A stretch of DNA of 64,000 nucleotides from Yarrowia lipolytica (Eukaryota; Ascomycota; Dipodascomycetes; Dipodascales). The stretch covers positions 2,790,001 to 2,854,000 of the forward strand of contig NC_090773.1 in NCBI RefSeq assembly GCF_001761485.1, given 5' to 3'. Every line of letters begins with the position of its first letter. The stretch's first letter is position 1. The notes under the pieces were generated by a model. The model did not search any database, was not told the DNA's origin, and saw only the letters and a program-made list of their open reading frames with translations. Positions 1-10,317 of the stretch are shown one piece after another. Position numbers and translations under genes: made by a program.

Positions 1-1132
1 TAGGGGGATGGTAGAGGGTGAGCTCTACCTCCATTCCTTCAAACGCAGATCCCTTGAGCTGCTCAACCAGCTTGAGAATACCCTTTTGAATGGGCGGGAA
101 GGCCTTGACAAAGCCGTCGTCAATACAGTAGCCGACTCGTAGCTTCTTCATGTGACCGTAGTCAAGAGTTCTCCACACCCATCTGTCGACCGAGGGATCG
201 ATTCTCCACACCTCCTTGGAGCCCATGTCCTTCATGTAGGCTTCAATAAGTCTCAGATCTGAGGTCATGGGGCCGCAGACTGATCTAATCGACTCATTTC
301 CAGCCATCATCATGTCCACACCAGTCTCTGATAACCGTCCAAATGTGGGGCGAAGGGAGTAGATGCCGCAGAACGAAGCGGGCTCGCGAACACTGCCGCC
401 AATATCAGTTCCGAGCCCGAGCTTTGAAACACCGATCGAAATCAAAGCTCCCTCACCGGAAGAACTGCCTCCAGAAGACAAGACCGTGTTGTGAGGGTTC
501 AAAGTGAACCCATGTAGAGGAGAATGAGACTCACCAGACATGAGAATCTGAGGACCATTGGTCCGCACATAGGGAATAGCACCTGAAGAATAGAGACAAG
601 AGACTAGTGTCGAGTCACGAGACACCACCCGGTCAATGTGGTACGAGTTCTGGGCATGGCACGACAATCCGGACAGGGAAATGAGTTCCTTCAAAGAGAT
701 AGGAAGTCCATACAACGCGTACTTTTCGTGAGAGTCGCGTTCCGCGTCCAATTGTTTGGCTGTCTTCAATGCGAGGTCTGGTAACACCTCGGTGAGACAA
801 TTGACGAGTTTGTGGGCCGTGATGGCTGCTCGAATAAAGCATCCAATGACATGAACACAGTTCAATGATCCATCTTTGAGCTTAGTTATCAGGTCAATGC
901 CGTCGAGGGACACAATTTCCATGTCGCTAGGTGCCACCAGGCTTTGGAATAGAGGAATCACGTCCAGGGGAAGTTGATCTGGGACTTGCCATTCTGGCGT
1001 GTCTTTTGGCGCAGGGAAAAGGTCATAGGCCCGCAGAATGCTGGATTCAAGTCGTTCCTCGTAGATTTTTTTTGCGTGTTCAAACTCAGTCTCTGAGTGA
1101 TCAGCAGTCCCGAGCGGGGTCTTATCTGTCAT
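1..1132 (-). CDS. Amidase (amidase-signature family), 3' end cut off by window edge
   Basis: The first 377 codons of an amidase-signature hydrolase, which cleaves amide bonds (acetamide or fatty-acid amides; substrate unknown). The Ser-cisSer-Lys triad is visible: K148 in YGLPISLKE, the cis-Ser S223 in SSGGSSSGEGAL, and the nucleophile S247 in GTDIGGSVR. The spacings (75 and 24 residues) equal those of mammalian FAAH (K142, S217, S241). Other family blocks are AIPYVRTNGPQILMS and CGIYSLRPT. The start is the ATG at 1130-1132; no signal peptide is seen. It resembles yeast AMD2 and Aspergillus amdS-type amidases rather than the glutamyl-tRNA amidotransferase subunit. The C-terminal part lies outside the window. 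The reading frame is open and the catalytic residues are intact in the visible portion. Confidence 0.93.
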   Translation of the reverse strand, partial: MTDKTPLGTADHSETEFEHAKKIYEERLESSILRAYDLFPAPKDTPEWQVPDQLPLDVIPLFQSLVAPSDMEIVSLDGIDLITKLKDGSLNCVHVIGCFIRAAITAHKLVNCLTEVLPDLALKTAKQLDAERDSHEKYALYGLPISLKELISLSGLSCHAQNSYHIDRVVSRDSTLVSCLYSSGAIPYVRTNGPQILMSGESHSPLHGFTLNPHNTVLSSGGSSSGEGALISIGVSKLGLGTDIGGSVREPASFCGIYSLRPTFGRLSETGVDMMMAGNESIRSVCGPMTSDLRLIEAYMKDMGSKEVWRIDPSVDRWVWRTLDYGHMKKLRVGYCIDDGFVKAFPPIQKGILKLVEQLKGSAFEGMEVELTLYHPP

Positions 1133-3325
1133 GATTTGGTGGTTTTGGAGAGGGACGTCGTCGGTTAATATAGTGCAGGGTTGCTGGCATGGATGCGGCG
1201 GAACTATGAATTATAGGGTTGAGGACAATGTGGGGTGAGACGAGAAAAAAACAAACAAACAAGGAATAGAAGTAGTTTAGGCAATCAAACGAGATTTAGA
1301 GAGTGATTCGAGTGGTTTTACTAGCAAGATCACGTGATTCGGAGGTGTTTGGACGAGAGGTGTTTTTAGATAGAGTTTCGGATGTGCATGTATGGGGTTT
1401 GAGGGGGGTGGCATCGCCATGTGATTCGGTTGTTATGACGGGAATAATTTAGGCCCATGATATTTTCCAGATTCCCCTGGTCTTTATGGTATGTTTATAT
1501 TTACAATAGGACCTGGGATACCGTCTCTAGGAGCATTTTTGTGTGGCGCAAAAAATTGCGGTATTGAAGGCGGCAACATGGAGCGACTTTGATATGAAAG
1601 TTTAATAAGACTGATATCGGGAGATAATTGCTGTCGGCACCTGTCACACTTATCAGTGATCTATTTTGATTGGCGTTTTTGGGCAACGACATTGATAACG
1701 GAGGGTTGATTTCCCCGGTCAGAGTCGGGTTTGGCTTGGCTTATGAGATTTCTTATCGCCGTGGCTCGGTTTTTGGACCATTCACGATAGAATATAAATG
1801 TATAAATGCAAGATTTAGTTCTCAAGGGAGTGTTGGTGGTTATGTACTGATTACTGTACAGGTACAGCAGAAGTAGCTACCGATAGTACTGTACTGTACC
1901 GGTATATGTAGCTATTGACGTGTTGTCAACGATGATGTCGATTTGGTTGATTTCGTCAATTTCATCGATTTCACTGGGCTGACTAACATCACCTCTGATA
2001 ACGATGGCAAACGACTTTCAAAATCAAATCAAATCAAATCAAATCAAACAAAAAACACCTTCGTTTCATGGAAACGGGAAGTTCGCTCCTACTTGTAGAG
2101 GACCATTGCCAAAGAATCCCAATTCGCTGCATCAAAACAGCACACATCGAAAAACGGTGCTGTCCCGATCACCATAGCAGGGGACATGGATTGCTGTTCG
2201 TGTGAATGGGCATGAAAGCTGCAATAACACGAAACCAAAAACGGTCCTTCTGTAGACCAACCAATCATCAGAGTGGTTCATTCAATTTGCAAGCCATTCA
2301 CGATTTTTTTCGGCCGGCCAGTATCTTTTTCAAGACAGGGTTGACTCCTGTGGGATTCGAACACACCTGATCTGGTTGTTTTTTTTTTTTTTTTTAAATA
2401 AATAAAATAAATAAATCTAGCTCTCTTGATTGTGGGGATGTGGTGATCGGGGAACTACAGAAGCACAATAATATCTCGAAACAAAAGAAAAGAAAAGAAT
2501 ATATATAACTCAAGTACAAATGTTTTTTTCATTCGATTCAGACATCCCGTTTTCCGGTTAAAGTATCGAAAATGTTCGCCATCTCGAACCTCGGACTTGC
2601 ACAACCCGATCACTCATGTTGCAGGAAGGATCTGCCTCAGACATGGGGACCGGTAGAATTAAGAGCAAAACTGTCGTATCGACATTTATACGATAGTGGA
2701 GACATTATTATCTTGTGGAGAGAAAATTGCGGATTCTGCACACCATTCAAAACTGTTTTTCTTCTCCTACAAATACGGTAAATGAATTTTGGTCGATTTT
2801 CCTAATCCATACAACAGTTTGATTAACCACATACAAGTAGGAAGATGATGAGGTCCAGTTGATTGGCAAACAAATGGGAACGCGGAACCCGGCCTGCGCT
2901 CATAAAAAAACCCTAAGTGGGCCCATTCATGTGCCAAGAGCGTCTAATGTTCGTTCAGGAGCTACGTCATCAATAACGCTCAGATGTTAAATGTCGCGAT
3001 ATGTTAAGGAGTTGGTCCCGATAAGGTTTGAAATCATGCACAACATGGATCGGAATGGCATAGCAAGGTGTGCACAAGAGTCCATTTTGTGAACGATCCA
3101 GAAAAGATGTGCTGAAACTGGCAGCTAGAGAGTATTATCGGGGTTTTAGAGAGTCTTTAAATGTCTTTAGAATTCAAAATAGACCCACAGAGACCCTTTT
3201 TATCAGGACACCTTCAGTTTTCGATCACTGGTGACCAGGTTAAAAAGGTTTCAAAAAGATCAGAGGTTAATATACATCAGAGTTTCAAAGCGGGGCCTGA
3301 TATGACAGACAAGCATTCAAAGCGA
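1133..3325. other. Intergenic, no gene seen
   Basis: Upstream of the amidase. It holds A- and T-rich DNA, a TACTGTAC-rich patch near 1847-1910, four tandem AATCA words near 2023-2046, a tRNA 3'-half relic next to a T17 run (2342-2395) and short unconserved ORFs. One 69-codon ATG ORF at 2572-2781 has no recognisable motif. Confidence 0.6.
2342..2374 (-). pseudogene. tRNA 3'-half relic
   Basis: On the minus strand this reads as a T-arm and acceptor end: stem GTGTG, loop TTCGAAT, stem CCCAC (one mismatched pair), then AGGAGTC and discriminator A. The expected 5' acceptor strand GACTCCT and the D and anticodon arms are absent. In their place lies an A-rich stretch (17 T on the + strand at 2379-2395, then A/T-rich repeats). 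It looks like the 3' third of a tRNA, perhaps a Leu or Ser type, left after a rearrangement or an A-tailed insertion. Chance resemblance is possible. Confidence 0.35.
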
Positions 3326-3335
3326 TATTTATATA
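3326..3335 (+). promoter_or_regulatory. TATA-box candidate
   Basis: TATTTATATA about 70 bp before the ATG at 3405, a spacing like that of other fungal promoters. It suggests a + strand transcript starting near 3370, although no large coding region follows. Confidence 0.35.
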
Positions 3336-3404
3336 CCTCCTCCCACCCATCTGTGTAGGGTGTGTTTAGACGACCGCCTCCAACGAGTTTTCACGCAACA
3401 GCCG

Positions 3405-3566
3405 ATGTCTGCAGGCGAAAATGACAGCCGCAACACTTACGATCTCGCTCTCGACTTTTTCGACTACACCTACCTAGACGAGGCTGTTTTACACCCCCGT
3501 AATAACAGTCCCGAAGTCCATCCGAGTCGTTTCCAGCCCCTGTATTATCTTGAATCTCCCTTTTGA
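3405..3566 (+). other. Short ORF, possible first exon or upstream ORF
   Basis: A 53-codon ATG ORF behind a TATA candidate. Its start, MSAGENDSRNTYDLALDFFD, is acidic and aromatic and reads like protein rather than random sequence, resembling N-termini of fungal transcription factors. It stops at 3566. No strong GTGAGT donor is seen inside it, and no continuing exon with a known domain is found downstream. A proline/glutamine-rich open stretch at 4744-5010 is one possible partner exon. It may be an isolated upstream ORF or chance. Confidence 0.2.
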
Positions 3567-4314
3567 GATATATCTTTGTCTTTGGAACTGGCCCTGGTTC
3601 TCCAGCACATACGACAGCCAGTCGCCGTTGTCTCGGCCGCAACACTTGGATCTGACAAGACGTCTTCACGGACTAGTCTTGTGTGGTTCTTTTTTCTTAT
3701 CTTTTCCTTTTTATTTTCACATCTGTTTGTTTTCTTCCTTCATGTTATTCCTCACTGTCTCGACCTCTTGCGCTAATGAGCACATACCCTTTTCACGCTC
3801 TAGCTCCATAGCAGCTACTTCCTTCATCTCCCCATCCAATGCATTATTACCGTTCCGCCTTGACTCCATTCCGTCATGTGGTCACATCTTTCTGGCTGTG
3901 GCTACTTGCCTAGACTTTCTCTTCAGATTTGGCCTTGATTCACAAGCTACAACCTGCCTCAGCGATGTCGGTTGTGTCTTTCTACTCCTGATCAAGTCAG
4001 CTCACCACTTGCTTTTTTTGTGACTATTTGTTTTCTTTTACTCACCCTTTACAGATACTAACGGTCCCAGGGCCTCTTCTCGATGTTTTTATTTATTTTT
4101 CTCACACACGCTTTTTCCGATATTTTCGATTTTCGATTTTCGATGTTTTCGATGTTTTCGATGTCTCCGATTTTTCCGATTTTTCCGATTTTTTTCTTTT
4201 CTCACCTAATCAACTTACCAGAGCCTATCGAGTGTACACCACTGTACACCATCTCTTATCGCCAACATCGCTAGACAAGTTGTCTTTTTCTTTCTTTTCT
4301 TTCTCTTTTCTTTT

Positions 4315-4345
<31 letters not shown>

Positions 4346-7300
4346 TTTCTTTTCATTTCAGATCTGATCTAATCAATCTGACGTCTAACCCCGTTTTCTA
4401 GAGCCCCGACACCGTTCACAACGCTGAAACGAAACGACAATGGCTTTATCCTTGTCTCCTCTCCTCTGACCAGGTAATGAACACGCCACCGCGGCTCGAG
4501 TCCGACACGACGCACATGTTCAGCCTGGTCTTGGGCGCGATACGAGCTCTCTACGATACGACCTCGATTGATTGATGAATGAATGATATTTGATGACTAT
4601 TGTTGATACTTGCGATTCTTCTAAGTACTGTTCCATACTTCAGATTTTTGTTCTGTCCTCGATCCTGTTCATTTCACTGGTTCTGATTCTGAGACTTCGT
4701 TGACATTCTTTCAGTTGACCATTATACCTGTTTTTCTTGCCAGTTGTACTCTTTCCCTCCACTCACTCCCCTCCAACCCCTCCAACCCCTCCAACCCCAA
4801 ACTCCAACTTCCCAACCTACAGTAACCCTCTACAGTAACCCCTACAGTAATCCTGTGTCATTCCACCTCCCCCTTGATTCTGCTGATCCATCTCGGCTAG
4901 CCTCTGGCATGCGGACGGAAACAATCTTCCGGCGACCCGCCACGGCCTTTGCTCGACAAGTCGATAACGCATCTCTGGAACCAAAAAGAAATTCCCTCGA
5001 TGCACATCTGGTGCCGTTTTTAAGCTTCCGAATTTTTCATTTTTTTTATTCTTTCTTTCGACAGTACGTGGCTAGGGTTCCTCGTCTCGACATTGCTCAT
5101 TATACGTGCCCACCAAACAGACACCATTTCGCTATTGCTGTAGTGCGAATATCGTGCTCTTGCGCATACCCTCCAAGCAGTGTACCGTACACGATCTGTA
5201 GATGGATTCCCGCAGTTTCTGACGCTGTGAGCGCCCGGACTCTGCCTGACGCGTAATCGCAGATTCCAATCAAGATACCCGGTTTTGATTCCCCATTTGT
5301 TGTGCGGGTACTCCGCTGTACGGTTGTACTCCTGTTTCCGGCCTGTTTCCGGCCTGTTCCCGGCGTGTCCCTGCCAACGTTGTATCTATGATTTTTTCCT
5401 GTACGTATTCGGAGCGTTTGGGGTTGCTTTCAAAGAAAAAAAACTTGTGTTTTGGTGCAACGAAATGGGATCATTTTTGAACGTGGCCGCCACCTGTTGG
5501 TAGACGCAAAATGCGCCTTTTTTGGTACAGTACAGTACAGTACCGCTGAAACGTCGCTGGAGGCGGGCTGGCAACGCGGTATCACGTGACCCCGCCCCAC
5601 ACATCCCCCACATTATAATACACGCCGCCGCCAAATACACCCTAAGACATGTTCGGGGCAAAGCTGGCGGTGGGTCTCAGCATGGGTCTGTCTTAACTGC
5701 TGTACAGTAAAGTACAGTTTGGCGACCAGTGGGACATTGGAATGTTAATCAGCTGTAACCATCGGGTCCTCCAGGACTAATAACTTGTTCCATGGACGAG
5801 ATGGCGCCAATCTGATTTGATGGAAGAACACCAAACAATCCCAGCTTCAAGTAGATACCAAAAAGTGGCCAGTTTCGTCCCTCCTTTATCACATCTATAG
5901 GTCTTTTATACTTATACTAATGTAACTGCGACCAGCCGAAACTTTGTTAGTTATTGCCGCTTCCCAGTGTAGGGCAGTATATATTCCGAGTGAATCCCTT
6001 CTTGGTGAAGGTCGAAAAAGGACCGTGTTTTTTCCCCCAAAATATTTCAAACCAACAAAAACAACAAAAAGAAGAAAACTCACCAACGACCCTGCGAGTT
6101 CCTTCTACAGTCCAGTCCACCATGTCTGTCCGTCGCTAGACATGTCTTGTCGCCGCCGTCTTGTCTTCCCCCGACTCTGAAGACTTTTCCCAGAATACGC
6201 GACATGTGATTGATTGCCTGAAATCATTCCTTTGATCACAGCCGGAGCAGATGCTGCAACTTGCTATGCACAACTTATCACTGTTTCCTTGTTCCTCTTT
6301 GTTTATCTTGTTCCTGTTGTTCCTGTTGGTCATTTTAGCGTTGCCCCTCTGGACGGACGTTCACAGCATCTATATGCATTCCTTCAGTGACCTCATACCC
6401 CGCCACAACATTTTTGGTCTTCGTTTTTACTTTTAATTGTTTTTCTCATTTTTCTTTCGATTTTCCCTCCTCTTTCGGTGCGAGTATTTGTACACTCAGC
6501 TGAGAGTACACTCGTAAAATGGAGGTTTCGTTGACACCCACTCGATACCCCTTCGCATTCTCATCCACATACTCACCCAATCCACATACTCACCTAGCTC
6601 CCCTTGCGCGACACAGCTATGTTCGTTTCGTTTCCCTGCATTTCCTCTCCTTTTCTCCTTTATTTCCTTTCTCCATTTTCTCCCGTTTCTCCTCTCACTT
6701 CTCTCGTTTCTCTCGTTTCTCTCGTTTCTCTCGTTTCTCTTCCTTTCATTCCACATTCCCGTTTCTCTTCCTTACTCCCACTCTCCGTCGATTTACCCTT
6801 CTGCCTGTCTGCTGGCTCGTTCTCCCCTTTCTCTTCCACCGTCTCTCCAACCCTCATCATTCTTTTTCTTTCTCCCCTTCATCTTTATTCCTTTTTCTCT
6901 TCTCTTCGCAGATTTCTCTTCGTTTCTATTGATTGATTTTTCAGTGTTGGACCTCAAATTCACGTGAACATTTCTTTCTTTCAGGTTTTGTTCACTTCTA
7001 TTGACACTCACTTTTTATTCTGCCGTTCTTCTTCTTAACTCCAGAACCCGTTGGTGCTCTTTTCCTCCACTTTTCCGAGTTCCTCTTATTCCTCTTCCGC
7101 TTATTCCTCTTCCCTGCTCTCTCTCATTTACTTTTCCCCCTTCTTGCTCCTTTTCTTAAGACCCGCCAGCAGACGTGTGATCGCACTCATGCCCCGAACC
7201 GAAACGCTCCCTGTCCAAGTCGAACCTCCCCGACTCTCTTCGCATACCCCCTTATTTCTCACTTTAGTTGTTTCTTCACAAGTGGACATACCACTCAGCT

Positions 7301-7400
7301 CATTCTTTTCTTGATGTTTCGCTAGCGCTGCCACCTCTCTTCCCCCCCCCCCCCAATCTAGTCTTATACACGCAAGGACTCCGATTCACGACGATAGCCC
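3567..7400. other. 3.8-kb pyrimidine-rich region without a recognised gene
   Basis: The + strand is strongly C/T-biased, above all at 3680-4345 and 6600-7355, with (TC)12 at 4321-4344, CTCGTTT repeats near 6700-6740 and a C13 run at 7342-7354. Promoter-like spots include a CACGTGACC word near 5583 and a GTATATATT at 5977-5985, followed by two tiny ORFs at 6122-6139 and 6142-6180. Long open frames here are low-complexity Ser/Phe/Leu runs and are not believed to be genes. The pattern fits promoter and long transcript leader DNA. Confidence 0.5.
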
Positions 7401-7490
7401 ATGTCGCGCAAGCGTTACGCTGCAACTAGTGAGTGCGATCGATCCCTTTCCCCTCACATTCTGGAAACTAACCTAGCCCATATTGATTAA
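7401..7490 (+). other. Mini-ORF containing an in-frame intron-like segment
   Basis: ATG at 7401 directly after the C/T-rich tract begins MSRKRYAAT. A GTGAGT donor at 7429 and an ACTAACCTAG branch/acceptor ending at 7476 define a 48-bp intron of Yarrowia type. Because 48 is divisible by three, both forms use the TAA at 7488: 29 residues unspliced, 13 spliced. A possible poly(A) signal (TATAATAAAG) follows near 7532. It may be a micropeptide, the first exon of something unseen, or part of a non-coding transcript. Confidence 0.3.
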
Positions 7491-7550
7491 TCAACCGTCT
7501 GTCAAACAAGTCATAGTTATGTAATTAACTTGTATAATAAAGAGCCGTAA

Positions 7551-7677
7551 GGGCCCTCGGGCCCCAAGCACCAGCATCTGCTTCTGTACCGGCGATGCTG
7601 ACAGCGTGACGCCCTCGCAAAGTCTCTACTCGTAGAGCAAGTCGTTGTGGGCACAGTCCTCAGGCAACCACTACGAC
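7551..7677 (+). ncRNA. Candidate structured RNA: four adjacent inverted repeats
   Basis: Within 127 bp there are four hairpins: GGGCCC-TC-GGGCCC (7551-7564); CAGCATC (7572-7578) with GATGCTG (7594-7600), perfect over 7 bp; CTCTAC-TC-GTAGAG (7624-7637); and GTCGTTGTGG (7641-7650) with CCACTACGAC (7668-7677), 9 of 10 bp. An AGAGCA at 7634-7639 fits the H-box pattern ANANNA, but no clear ACA box follows at the right distance, so an H/ACA snoRNA is only one option. No match to SRP, RNase P, U1-U6 or 5S RNA was recognised. The strand is not certain. Confidence 0.3.
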
Positions 7678-8246
7678 CAAATTACTTCTACTTCTAGTCA
7701 ACAGTCGAGAATATGACGGCAATAATACCGCGAGACGATGACCCACCGAATGGCACATGCTGAAGAGCACTTGTGAAGCTAGTGGTTGCTCGGCTTTCCT
7801 CTGTCAGTAACTCCATTCTAGTTCCATCTCCACAAACATGTCCAGAAACCATACACTACTCGTCCATCTCGTACTCTCATACATGCAGTCATGCAGCCGG
7901 TGCATACTTGCTGCATTCCAACGCACTCTGCCGCTTGAGATGGCGTTGTCAAGCATGGCAGTAGATCCACACACAGGGAATCGTCGTATATGTCCGATTA
8001 AAACAGCTTGCTATTTGATCATTGCTACGTCTTTGTTCCAATTACACCTTCAGCGGACTGTAGTGAAACGCTAAACCGTCAGTGAGCGTGTCTCGGTACA
8101 TTGTGCGGGGACCGGTCATGTGTTTACCAGCTTGCTAAAAGTATGGGGAAGTGGATCCCAGACAATGGCTCTCCAAAAGGATATCTCACAAGTCCTGCAT
8201 TTACAGTCATTATTCATACCTTCTCTATACACATGCTACCTGCACA
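7678..8246. other. Intergenic, nothing recognised
   Basis: Lies downstream of ETT1. Short ORFs on the + strand (for example 7838-8074) show no known motif. The part nearest 8246 is the presumed ETT1 3' UTR. Confidence 0.5.
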
Positions 8247-9380
8247 TTAGTCGTCCTCCAGCTCCAGAATCATCTCGTCGTACTTGCCAACACCCAGTCG
8301 CTGGGCCTGCCGCAGTCGCTTGACGGCCTCTCCATACCACTTTTTCTGGTCATCACTCTCGGTCTCGAACAAATTGCCGTACTGGATCATGGTTTCGGCC
8401 AGAGTGACCATGAACTCTCCGTCCTCGTCGGTCTCCGACTTCTGAAAGTGCTCGATGGCAGCCTTGAGGTTCTTCTTGGCCAGCTCCACGGTGTCGTCAT
8501 TGTCTTCGTCGTCGTCATCAAGCAGGTCCAACAGAGAGTCGGCAACGATCATCTTGCAGGTACCGACACCCCGATGGGCCTTCTTGACGGTGTTTTCGTC
8601 CTTCTCAGAGGCCAGAATCTCATTGTAAAACTTCTCGCAAGCAACAAGGGTGGTTTCGGAAATGTCCGACTGCTTGACTACGCTCTCCAGAGCGCCAGAC
8701 AGCTCAATAAGCTCCTCCACAACATCCAACTGCGCTGGAGTCACGGTGGAGGCATGCTTCTGGGCCAGCTTGAACACTTCCAGGATCTTGTTGAGCTGAG
8801 AAATCATCTTCTTGGCGGTTTCTTTTCGCTCCTCCTTGGATACAGCACTCATCTTCTCGTCGATATCCTGCTTGAGAGCTCTAGACTTGACAAACAGCAG
8901 ACCGGCATCCTCTGGATACTGCTCCAGACCAGTCTCGACTCGCTCCAGAGCCGCGTCCACAAACATGTCCGAGGTTTCCGGGGCCACATCGTCCGACTTG
9001 ACCTTCTTCTTCTTCACGGGCTTCTTCTTGTCGGCAAATTCAGCCAGATCAAGCAGAGACGCTGCGTAGATCTCGTGGAAACGGGCGGGAAGTCCCTCAC
9101 CCTTGGCCTTTTGGAGCAGCGAATCGCACTCGTGGACCACTCCGTGGAGAATACGGGGTGAGTCACGCTCGGACGACGTCCAGTTTTTGTACAGACTCTC
9201 CAATTGGCCCATGTCGTCTTCTTCATCGGCATCCAGTGTCAGAGCGGGCGCTGGCTCGGCCGATTCGTCGTTTTCGGGCGAGATTTCTTTGGCCACCGCC
9301 TTTTCGGCCTTCTCGGCGCTGTCGAGCTTCTTCTTCTTGCTCTTATTGGCCTTGTTGAGTCCTAGAGGTCGCTTGGCCAT
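8247..9380 (-). CDS. ETT1: Enhancer of translation termination 1 (Ett1)
   Basis: A 377-residue protein starting MAKRPLGLNKANKSKKKK, the conserved N-terminus of budding-yeast Ett1 (about 412 residues). A nuclear-localisation-like lysine cluster is followed by an acidic linker, then helical TPR-like repeats (RILHGVVHECDSLLQ; FVDAALERVETGLEQYPEDAGLLFVKSRAL; ending in WYGEAVKRLRQAQRLGVGKYDEMILELEDD). Ett1 is known as a nuclear protein that works with Stm1 and Tpa1 to promote translation termination. The ATG at 9378-9380 is chosen because the family begins there; the frame stays open upstream but runs through a poly-Phe stretch encoded by a T run. An acidic DDDDEDNDD patch sits near residue 285. 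It is divergent with ELG1. Confidence 0.93.
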   Translation of the reverse strand: MAKRPLGLNKANKSKKKKLDSAEKAEKAVAKEISPENDESAEPAPALTLDADEEDDMGQLESLYKNWTSSERDSPRILHGVVHECDSLLQKAKGEGLPARFHEIYAASLLDLAEFADKKKPVKKKKVKSDDVAPETSDMFVDAALERVETGLEQYPEDAGLLFVKSRALKQDIDEKMSAVSKEERKETAKKMISQLNKILEVFKLAQKHASTVTPAQLDVVEELIELSGALESVVKQSDISETTLVACEKFYNEILASEKDENTVKKAHRGVGTCKMIVADSLLDLLDDDDEDNDDTVELAKKNLKAAIEHFQKSETDEDGEFMVTLAETMIQYGNLFETESDDQKKWYGEAVKRLRQAQRLGVGKYDEMILELEDD

Positions 9381-9778
9381 TTTTTTGCTGATGGTGAAAA
9401 AAAAAAACCAACGAAAATCGGCGCCATGGTCTGATTCCTGCATCTCGCAAAGTTAGTCCGGAACTTTACATGTTCCGATAAGAGGTGTGTATGGAGATGG
9501 AAGGAGAAAGAGATCCATGTTTGTAACCAACCCGGAGCTAGGCGCTGTTGGCCATCAATCGTGGTTGTCAAAGTGGGTTTCAGATCCCTTTCAAGCCTAT
9601 ATAGTGTCTGGTACTGTAGAAAGTAGAAAACTTGGTACACTCGTAAAACTGATAGAGGAGGTGGAAACCGTTGTAGAACACTGTAGTTTGTCAAGGAGTT
9701 GATAACTCTTGTAGAAATACTGAAAAGTGTGAAGCGAAACCTGTTGTAACACTCTTCCAATCCTCGACTATCGCTCCG

Positions 9779-9895
9779 TCTGAGTAGAGCTGTCTGAGTA
9801 GAGCTGTCTGAGCAGAACTGTCCGAGTAGAATTGTCTGAGAACTGTGAGAACTGTGAGAACGGTCTGAGAACTGTCTGGGAACTGTCTGAGTTGA
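9779..9895. repeat. Minisatellite, 14-bp unit decaying to 11 and 9 bp
   Basis: About four copies of GTCTGAGTAGAGCT with substitutions, followed by shorter variants GTGAGAACT and GTCTGAGAACT. It is intergenic, upstream of ETT1. Confidence 0.8.
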
Positions 9896-10280
9896 ACTTG
9901 ATCCACTCTGAATGCACATTCAGGGTCGGAGAATAATTCTGAAGTTCTAGAAAAACACTCTGGAGGTCAACCGCGCCCCAAGACTCCTACTCTTCCTCTT
10001 CAATACCTATCTATTTAATTGCCATTTAAAACTGAAATAGCGTAAATAAATAATTGTAATAATTCAAAAGAAGCAACAAAAAACACACACAAAATAATAG
10101 TCCTAAAAACAAAAACGGCTGCAAAAATCCGTCGGCATATTTTACTTCAACTGGCCAAATTGTACAGACCATTTCACCATCGTTAATACCCCCTCAATCA
10201 CCCCCATCCCCAGTCACTGACCATATTCTTTTCTCCGCCGCCAAACTGTAAAATCAATAATACACGTCTGCGTCAAACGA

Positions 10281-10286
10281 ACGCGT
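10281..10286 (+). promoter_or_regulatory. ACGCGT (MCB-type) box before ELG1
   Basis: An exact ACGCGT lies 32 bp before the ELG1 start codon. In ascomycete yeasts this word binds MBF and drives G1/S expression of replication genes, which suits ELG1. A single copy this close to the ATG is only suggestive. Confidence 0.35.
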
Positions 10287-10317
10287 CTGATCCCTACCAA
10301 CCATCCCACCCGATAGA

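Larger units (their letters stand above)
9381..10317. other. Divergent ETT1/ELG1 promoter region
   Basis: 937 bp between two start codons. It contains a (GTCTGAGTAGAGCT)-type minisatellite at 9779-9895, an A/T-rich stretch at 10010-10120 and an ACGCGT box just before ELG1. No gene is seen. Confidence 0.6.

Noticed and set aside
4028-4372. Phe/Ser-rich + strand frame in the pyrimidine tract
   Set aside because: Low-complexity translation of T/C runs; no real protein features.
8151-9161. 336-codon + strand frame opposite ETT1
   Set aside because: Antisense of a recognised gene; Leu/Val/His-rich and without domains.
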